In this document: in pieces, positions 58,672 to 64,000 of the stretch | How the letters are laid out: every line of letters begins with the position of its first letter | How positions within the stretch are numbered: position 1 is the first letter of the stretch | Assembly: GCF_900129635.1 (NCBI RefSeq) | Contig: NZ_FSRB01000004.1 | Location: forward strand, 124,001-188,000 | Origin: Singulisphaera sp. GP187 | Lineage (GTDB): Bacteria > Planctomycetota > Planctomycetia > Isosphaerales > Isosphaeraceae | Length of the DNA: 64,000 nucleotides | Direction: 5' to 3' | Made by a program: the position numbers and the translations under genes | Notes under the pieces: model-generated | Database searches by the model: none | Told to the model about the DNA's origin: nothing | Seen by the model: the letters and a program-made list of their open reading frames with translations, nothing else

Positions 58672-59565
58672 GTGGCGGCGGATACCAATATCGCTGGCAG
58701 CGAGAAGATCGGTGGTTTCCGCTTGGTCCGGACCCTCCACCCCGGCGCGACTTCGGTTGTGGTCGAGGTGATTCAAGAGTCGACGGGGAAGCGGTTCGCA
58801 CTGAAGCTGCTTCTCGAGTCCCGGGCCGAGGATTCCTCGGAACGCAAGTCGTTCGAATTCGAGGCCAAGTTGGGGATGCAGATGCGCCATCCCAACTTGA
58901 TCCACGTCCATGAATATTTCAGGGATTCGGTCCAGCCCTACTTCGTCATGGACCACTTTCCGTCGTTTCACCTCAAGCTGCCGATCGCCCGCCCGTCGGT
59001 CTACCCGATGCCGACGGCCCAGCTTCATCGGATTATCACGCAAGCGGCGACCGGCTTGTTGTTCTTTCACGAGAAGGGCTGGGTCCATCGGGACATCAAG
59101 CCCGAGAATATCTTGGTGAACAAGTCGGGAGAGACGCGCGTCATCGACTACGCCCTGGCATTGAAGCCGTTCGGCGCGCTGCGGAAAATGCTTGGCAGCA
59201 AGCCACCGAGGCAGGGGACTCCCAGCTACATGGCCCCCGAGCAAATTCGGTGCGAGCCGCCGACTCCGTCGGCCGATATTTACAGCTTCGGTGTCACCTG
59301 CTATGAAATCACTTGCGGACGACCGCCGTTCCGGGCGAACTCGACCTCGGAGCTTCTCAATAAGCATCTGAGCGATCGCCCGCTTCCGCTCACCGCGCAC
59401 AATAAGTTGGTCACTCCCGAGTTCAACGACCTTGTGCTGTCGATGCTTCAGAAGCGGACGACCGATCGCCTGGCGGATTTGGAAGAGTTTCTGAGTCGAT
59501 TTCGGCGGACCCGTATCTTCCTGGATGACCCTGCCCCCGCGGCGAATGGCGGCTTTTCGATGTGA
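58672..59565 (+). CDS. serine/threonine protein kinase (soluble)
   Basis: A 297-residue kinase. The GTG at 58672 has AAGGA at ideal spacing, so it is preferred to the GTG at 58657. Visible subdomains: ATSVVVEVIQESTGKRFALK with the ATP-binding Lys, the alpha-C Glu in SFEFEAKLGMQMRHPNLIHV, HRDIKPENILV (catalytic Asp, Lys, Asn), VIDYALA in place of DFG with the metal-binding Asp retained, GTPSYMAPEQI and DIYSFGVTCYEITCGRPPF. There is no transmembrane helix or sensor domain, so it is a bare cytoplasmic kinase; targets are unknown. Confidence 0.93.
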   Translation: MAADTNIAGSEKIGGFRLVRTLHPGATSVVVEVIQESTGKRFALKLLLESRAEDSSERKSFEFEAKLGMQMRHPNLIHVHEYFRDSVQPYFVMDHFPSFHLKLPIARPSVYPMPTAQLHRIITQAATGLLFFHEKGWVHRDIKPENILVNKSGETRVIDYALALKPFGALRKMLGSKPPRQGTPSYMAPEQIRCEPPTPSADIYSFGVTCYEITCGRPPFRANSTSELLNKHLSDRPLPLTAHNKLVTPEFNDLVLSMLQKRTTDRLADLEEFLSRFRRTRIFLDDPAPAANGGFSM

Positions 59566-59637
59566 GTCGGGCTGGCCGACCCTGGCCGAGTTTGTCGGAT
59601 GAGAAGACTGATCGATCGCTGAAGGACGTTTCCGCCA

Positions 59638-60657
59638 ATGGCCAGCCCAAGCGAGTACCGGCTCCCGTTCGAGGCGCAGATCTATGAAATGGAAGCGCGC
59701 CTCGTCGAGATGGAGGTCGGTTACTCAAAGAATCGAACCGGAGTGGATTCTTCGGCGATCGCCGAGCAGATCCGCCGCCTCCGTCGCGAACTGGCGAATC
59801 TGAAACGGACGATTTACGCCAACCTCGAAGCCTGGCAGACCGTGCAGGTTTCCCGGCTCCCCAGTCGGCCGCAGACCCGCGACTACCTCGACCTGATCTT
59901 CGATCAGTTCGTCGAATTGCACGGCGACCGCGCGATCGGCGACGACAAGGCGATCGTCACCGGACTCGCCCACCTGGGCGAGACCAAGGTGATGTTCGTC
60001 GGTCATCAGAAGGGGAAAAATCTCCTCGAACGCACGGCCTGCAACTTCGGCTGCGCCCACCCCGAGGGATACCGCAAGGCCCTCGTCAAGATGCGAATGG
60101 CCGCCAAGTACGGCCTGCCGATCATCACGTTCATCGATACCCCCGGTGCCTACCCGGGCATCGCCGCCGAAGAGCGCGGGCAGGCCGCGATCATCGCCGA
60201 GAATCTCATGGTGATGAGTCAGCTCGACACGCCCATCGTGTGCGTCGTGATCGGCGAGGGGGGATCGGGCGGAGCGCTCGGCATCGGCATCGGCGACCGC
60301 CTGGCGATGCTCGAACACGCCTATTACTCGGTCATCAGCCCCGAAGGCTGCGCGACCATCCTCTGGAAGTCGAACGAGCACGCGCCCCGGGCCGCCGAAG
60401 CCTTGAAGATGACCAGTCGCGACTTGCTCCGGCTCGGGATTATCGACGACGCCATCGCCGAGCCGCTGGGGGGCGCCCACCGCGATCATCGCGAGGCCGC
60501 CGCGAATCTGAAGTCGTACCTGATCCGTTCGATCCGCGAAGTGTCCGAACTGCCTCGTTCGGAACTGCTCCAGCGCCGCTACGATAAGTTCCGCCGGATG
60601 GGCGTTTTCAACGAGGGGGGAGTCGAGATGAACGGCCTTCCCAAGTCCACGCCTTGA
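59638..60657 (+). CDS. accA: acetyl-CoA carboxylase carboxyltransferase subunit alpha
   Basis: A 339-residue AccA: the N-terminal helix region (FEAQIYEMEARLVEMEVGYS), HGDRAIGDDKAIVTGLA, the acyl-CoA site segment GCAHPEGYRKALVKMRMAAK, FIDTPGAYPGIAAEERGQ, GEGGSGGALGIGIGD and SVISPEGCATILWK. With AccD it transfers carboxyl from biotin to acetyl-CoA, the committed step of fatty acid synthesis. AccB, AccC and AccD genes are not in the window. Confidence 0.96.
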   Translation: MASPSEYRLPFEAQIYEMEARLVEMEVGYSKNRTGVDSSAIAEQIRRLRRELANLKRTIYANLEAWQTVQVSRLPSRPQTRDYLDLIFDQFVELHGDRAIGDDKAIVTGLAHLGETKVMFVGHQKGKNLLERTACNFGCAHPEGYRKALVKMRMAAKYGLPIITFIDTPGAYPGIAAEERGQAAIIAENLMVMSQLDTPIVCVVIGEGGSGGALGIGIGDRLAMLEHAYYSVISPEGCATILWKSNEHAPRAAEALKMTSRDLLRLGIIDDAIAEPLGGAHRDHREAAANLKSYLIRSIREVSELPRSELLQRRYDKFRRMGVFNEGGVEMNGLPKSTP

Positions 60658-60689
60658 GGTCACGACTCGCTCCAATTTCGGATCCGACC

Positions 60690-60719
60690 CCGGCCCACCG
60701 AATCGCATCGGTGGGCCGG
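60690..60719 (+). terminator. 12-bp hairpin after accA
   Basis: CCGGCCCACCGA pairs exactly with TCGGTGGGCCGG around a 6-nt loop, 33 bp after the accA stop. There is no T-run. Confidence 0.55.
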
Positions 60720-60939
60720 TCACCGGGTCTCGCTCCCCAAAGGTCGACTGTGCGCTGCACCTGGGCCGATTCGACCGGCCTTGACCCCTCGGCTCTCCTC
60801 TGTTAGAAATCCCGCCAACCTCCTCGACATCCCCCATCGAGACCCCCCGGAACACCCCGACACGAGTGTCGCCGGCGCGGGCAACGCGCCTGGTGTACTC
60901 AGGCATTGCGACGGCCGCGTCAAGGATGAGGTGGACCCT

Positions 60940-62055
60940 ATGAGCTTGAGGAAGATCGCCTATCTGACTCCGCTCTACTTCGACGAGCAGTCGTGTCTCG
61001 GGGGAGGTGAGCGATACCCGCTGAACCTGGCCACCGGGATCGTCGAGGCCTCAGGAGGATCATGCATCGTCGAGCTGATCTCCTACGGCGAGCAGTCAGA
61101 CCGGCGGGTGCTCCGCCCCGGGGTCACGCTCCGCGTCCTTGCGATTGCCAATCGACCCGGCGATCGAACGAACGTCGCCTCGTGGGAACTTCCCGCCGCA
61201 ATCGCCGATGCCGACCTCGTCCATATTCACTCCCCATTTACGCGATCGAGCGAGCTCGGCATCCTGGCCGCCAAGCAGCAGCATAAACCACTCTGCATGA
61301 CCGACCATGGAGGCACGGCCAGCACGATCGGCCTGAACCTGGGCAGCCTCGAGCTGGCCGATCGGATTATCGCCTACTCCGACTTCGGCGCCTCGCTCTA
61401 CTGGACCAAGACGCCCATCGCGATCGTCAAGGGGGGCGTCGACGCCTCGGCCTTCTCGCCGGCGCCGCTCCCGACCGTTCGGGATCGCGTGCTCTACGTG
61501 GGCCGTCTGCTTCCGCACAAAGGCATCGACCAACTGATCAGGGCCCTTCCCCTGGGGCTGCGACTGACGGTCTGCGGCCGCCCCACTCACAAGGACTATG
61601 CCTGGCTGATCTCCAACCTCGCCATCGAGCAGGGCAAGGACGTCGAGTTCGTCACCGACGCCGACGACGCCGCGATCCGCGAACTCTACCATCGGTCCTG
61701 GGTCACCGTTCTCCCGTCGGTCTACCAGGATTGCTTCGGCGGGAATCACGTGGCCCCCGAGTTGATGGGCCTGACCCTCCTCGAGTCGATGGCGGCGGGG
61801 ACGCCCGCGATTTGCTCGCGCGTCGGCGCGATGCCCGAATTCATTCGCGAGGGGGAGACCGGGTTCGTCTACGATCGGCTCGATCAGTTGACCGAGTCGT
61901 TACTCCGACTCGCGCACGACCCGGGCCTGGTCGAACGAATGGGTCGTCGCGGTCGCGCGGTCGTCCTGGAAGAGTATGACCTCCGGGTCGCCGGCCGAAA
62001 CATGTTTGCAATCTATCAAGAGATGGTCGCGAAACACCGGGAGGCGGCTGCGTGA
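60940..62055 (+). CDS. glycosyltransferase family 4 (first of three)
   Basis: A 371-residue GT-B enzyme from the ATG at 60940 (MSLRKIAYLTP), with GAGGTGG upstream; the frame is open further up but uncoding. Motifs: GGGERYPLNLATGI, DHGGTAS, VLYVGRLLPHKGIDQLIRAL and the donor-binding E-x7-E region in PELMGLTLLESMAAGTPAIC. The sugar and acceptor are unknown, probably an extracellular polysaccharide or O-chain. Its stop overlaps the GTG start of the next gene by 4 bp, so the three GT4 genes form one operon. Confidence 0.9.
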   Translation: MSLRKIAYLTPLYFDEQSCLGGGERYPLNLATGIVEASGGSCIVELISYGEQSDRRVLRPGVTLRVLAIANRPGDRTNVASWELPAAIADADLVHIHSPFTRSSELGILAAKQQHKPLCMTDHGGTASTIGLNLGSLELADRIIAYSDFGASLYWTKTPIAIVKGGVDASAFSPAPLPTVRDRVLYVGRLLPHKGIDQLIRALPLGLRLTVCGRPTHKDYAWLISNLAIEQGKDVEFVTDADDAAIRELYHRSWVTVLPSVYQDCFGGNHVAPELMGLTLLESMAAGTPAICSRVGAMPEFIREGETGFVYDRLDQLTESLLRLAHDPGLVERMGRRGRAVVLEEYDLRVAGRNMFAIYQEMVAKHREAAA

Positions 62056-63317
62056 AAGTCCTGGCGCTGAGCAATCTCTATCCCCCCGACTTCATTGGTG
62101 GCTACGAGCTTGCGTGTGCCGACGTCGTTGACGCACTCCGCGACCGTGGGCACGACGTCCGGGTCCTGACCGCCGCGCCTCGGCTCCCGGTCGAATCGCC
62201 CCCGCACGTCCTCCGTCGCCTCAAGCTGATCGACGAGTGGTCGGAGAACGGAATGGGGATGAGCCCGTTCGCCTTTCGCCGGGACGAGGCGGAGTCAAGA
62301 CTCGTCAGCGCGTACAACGTTCACGCCCTGTCCACCGTGCTCGACGAGTTTCAGCCCGACGTCGTTTACGTGTGTGCCATCACCGGACTCGGAGGGTTCG
62401 GCCTGATGGCCTGCCTCCAGTTCCTCGACATCCCCTGGGTCTGGCAGCTCGGCGACCGGGTTCCCCACCACCTTTGCAGTACCCGACAGCGGGTGATCCC
62501 GGGGCTGGCCGATGCCTTCTCTCAGCATATTCGCGGCCATTACATCGTGGTCAGCGACCAGTTGCGCCGGGAGATCGAGGTCGGCGGGATCAAGCTCCAG
62601 GGGCACGTCGAGACCATCCCGAACTGGATCACCGGGACCTGCGGGCCGAACCAGCGCAGTTTTTACCGTGGCGGGCACCTTCGGATCATGTCCGCCGGCC
62701 AGGTGGCGCGTTGGAAAGGGACCGATGTTTTGATCGAAGCGGCGGCCCGGCTCCGTGATGCCGGCCACGACGACTTCTCGGTCCACATTTACGGCAAGGT
62801 CCATCAGCCCGATCTCGCCTCGCTGATCCATTCGCTCCACCTCTCGGACCACGTGATCCTCCAAGGAGTGCTCCCGCACAAGCTGCTGCTCGAGTCCTAT
62901 CGCGAGTACGACCTGTTCGCCTTCCCGACCCTCGAGCGCGAGCCGTTCGGGCTCGTCCCGCTCGAAGCTTTGGCACGCGGCTGCGTGCCGATCATCTCGC
63001 GACGTTGCGGCATCGCGGAATGGCTGGTTCATGGGGTGCATTGCTTGAAGGCCGAGCGGACTCCTGAATCGTTCGCACGCGCCTTCGCCGAAGTCATCGA
63101 GCGGCGGATCGATCTCCAGCCCCTGGCCCGCCGAGGCGCGACGGCCGCCTGGCGTGACTTCCATCTCGACGCCATCCTGCCCCGGATCGAGCGGCTCCTG
63201 GTTCGCGCCGCGAGCCAGGCCAAGGGGATCGCGGGATCGGCCCACGACGCCTATCGGCTGGCCCGGATGGCCGAGCAGCTCACCGCCTCACTCATTGAAG
63301 AGGCGATCGCCGCGTGA
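62052..63317 (+). CDS. glycosyltransferase family 4 (second)
   Basis: A 421-residue GT-B enzyme starting at GTG 62052 inside the preceding stop. Motifs: VLALSNLYPPDFIGGYELAC (acceptor-side glycine loop), GQVARWKGTDVLIEAAARLR, GVLPHKLLLESYREYDLFAF and the E-x7-E segment EREPFGLVPLEALARGC. It is closely similar to the third gene throughout the part visible, consistent with a tandem duplication. A role in polysaccharide assembly is inferred. Confidence 0.9.
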   Translation: MKVLALSNLYPPDFIGGYELACADVVDALRDRGHDVRVLTAAPRLPVESPPHVLRRLKLIDEWSENGMGMSPFAFRRDEAESRLVSAYNVHALSTVLDEFQPDVVYVCAITGLGGFGLMACLQFLDIPWVWQLGDRVPHHLCSTRQRVIPGLADAFSQHIRGHYIVVSDQLRREIEVGGIKLQGHVETIPNWITGTCGPNQRSFYRGGHLRIMSAGQVARWKGTDVLIEAAARLRDAGHDDFSVHIYGKVHQPDLASLIHSLHLSDHVILQGVLPHKLLLESYREYDLFAFPTLEREPFGLVPLEALARGCVPIISRRCGIAEWLVHGVHCLKAERTPESFARAFAEVIERRIDLQPLARRGATAAWRDFHLDAILPRIERLLVRAASQAKGIAGSAHDAYRLARMAEQLTASLIEEAIAA

Positions 63318-63348
63318 ACCGATCTCCTCGTCCGAGGCTCGTCGACCG

Positions 63349-64000
63349 ATGAAGATTCTCGCAATCAGTAACTTGTATCCTCCCGACTTCGTCGGCGGCT
63401 ACGAACTCGGCTGCGCTCATGTCGTCGACGCTCTCATCGGCCGGGGGCACGACGTCCGGGTCCTAACCGCGGCGCCTCGGCTTCCGGTCGAGTCGCCCCC
63501 CCACGTCCTCCGCCGGTTCAAGTTGACCGACGAGTGGAATCCGAACGGGATGAGCAAACATCCCCTCGGCTATCGATTGGACGAGGCCGAATCGCGACTT
63601 GTCAATGCCTACAATATTCACGCCCTGACCACCGTACTCGACGAATTCCAGCCTGACGCCGTCTTCGTCTGCGCGGTGACCGGTCTGGGTGGGTTTGGCC
63701 TGATGGCCTGCCTCCAGTTCCTCGACGTCCCCTGGGTCTGGCAACTCGGCGACTGCATCCCGCGGATCCTCTGCAGCACCGAGCGACGAACCTTCCCGAT
63801 GCTGGCCGAGGAATTCACCCGGCGGATCCGCGGGACCTACATCGTCGTCAGCGACCGGGTCCGCCAGGAAACCGAGGAGTGCGGCCTCACGCTGGGCGAC
63901 CGAGTCGAGACCATCCCCTACTGGATCACCGGTCCGAAAGAGGCCGAGCGGGTCGACTTCTACCGCGGCGGCCACCTCCGAATCATGGCCGCCGGCCAAG
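63349..64000 (+). CDS. glycosyltransferase family 4 (third, partial)
   Basis: 217 codons up to the window edge, from the ATG at 63349 (MKILAISNLYPPDFVGGYEL). The N-terminal half resembles the preceding gene at most positions (NLYPPDF-x-GGYEL, GRGHDVRVLTAAPRLPVESP, GLGGFGLMACLQFLD, DFYRGGHLRIM), a tandem paralogue. The DNA between them is only 31 bp. The donor-binding half lies beyond the window. Confidence 0.88.
   Translation, partial: MKILAISNLYPPDFVGGYELGCAHVVDALIGRGHDVRVLTAAPRLPVESPPHVLRRFKLTDEWNPNGMSKHPLGYRLDEAESRLVNAYNIHALTTVLDEFQPDAVFVCAVTGLGGFGLMACLQFLDVPWVWQLGDCIPRILCSTERRTFPMLAEEFTRRIRGTYIVVSDRVRQETEECGLTLGDRVETIPYWITGPKEAERVDFYRGGHLRIMAAGQ

Noticed and set aside
59725..60906. 393-codon minus-strand open frame
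   Set aside because: Antisense to accA; lacks any protein family features.

Overview
The window reads as chromosomal DNA from a high-GC planctomycete, most likely of the Isosphaeraceae/Isosphaerales. That is inferred from family content: DUF1559 prepilin-like proteins with small secreted partners, a DUF1501 / DUF1549-DUF1553 / WD40-cytochrome cluster, a DUF6677 protein, several twin-arginine-exported oxidoreductase-like proteins and a solitary Flp pilin. No rRNA, tRNA or CRISPR array was recognised.

Layout. 1-7.4 kb: the end of a DUF1559 gene and its lipoprotein partner, a DUF3179 protein, a GT9 glycosyltransferase, a Tat-exported protein, cinA, what looks like the right end plus guide-RNA region of an IS200/IS605-type element with no transposase, a membrane protein and a Flp pilin. 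7.5-20.6 kb: RNA-modification genes (truD, an RluA-type synthase, rsmE), two polytopic GT39-like proteins, a phosphatase-like lipoprotein, an ExeA-like ATPase, a VOC protein, a desulforedoxin-like mini-protein, a hydrolase and an AI-2E family permease. 20.6-25.5 kb: a HEAT-repeat protein and a compact Mla-type lipid transport operon (permease, ATPase, MCE protein). 26.6-30.5 kb: a minus-strand group with ApbE, a frameshifted DoxX-like gene and a Gfo/Idh/MocA oxidoreductase. 30.6-32.2 kb: a complete IS4-family element bounded by an 11-bp target duplication. 32.4-35.7 kb: a xylose-isomerase-like gene, a small membrane protein and an M3 peptidase.

35.6-45.1 kb is the most unusual part. The last codons of the M3 peptidase gene, the following intergenic repeats and the 3' part of an ion-channel-like gene occur twice in direct orientation. 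The copies flank about 7.3 kb of accessory DNA: a REP-associated (RAYT) transposase, an IS110 transposase, a hydrolase fragment, a visibly AT-richer DUF1559 gene with a small secreted protein, and an IS66 element. One copy carries a 149-bp MITE; the other has a truncated channel gene. The layout is what homologous integration of a circular molecule, or a tandem duplication later filled with mobile DNA, would leave.

44.4-53.3 kb: a minus-strand planctomycete cluster, probably one transcription unit (DUF1501, DUF1549/DUF1553, WD40-cytochrome, channel). 53.6-64 kb: an orphan RND adaptor, a small L7/L12-like protein with a clear intrinsic terminator, glgC with a single-base frameshift, a Ser/Thr kinase, accA, and three consecutive GT4 glycosyltransferases, the last two being close tandem paralogues.

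Two conserved genes (doxX-like and glgC) are each broken by what looks like the loss of one G while both halves remain well conserved. That is either very recent pseudogenisation or sequence error.
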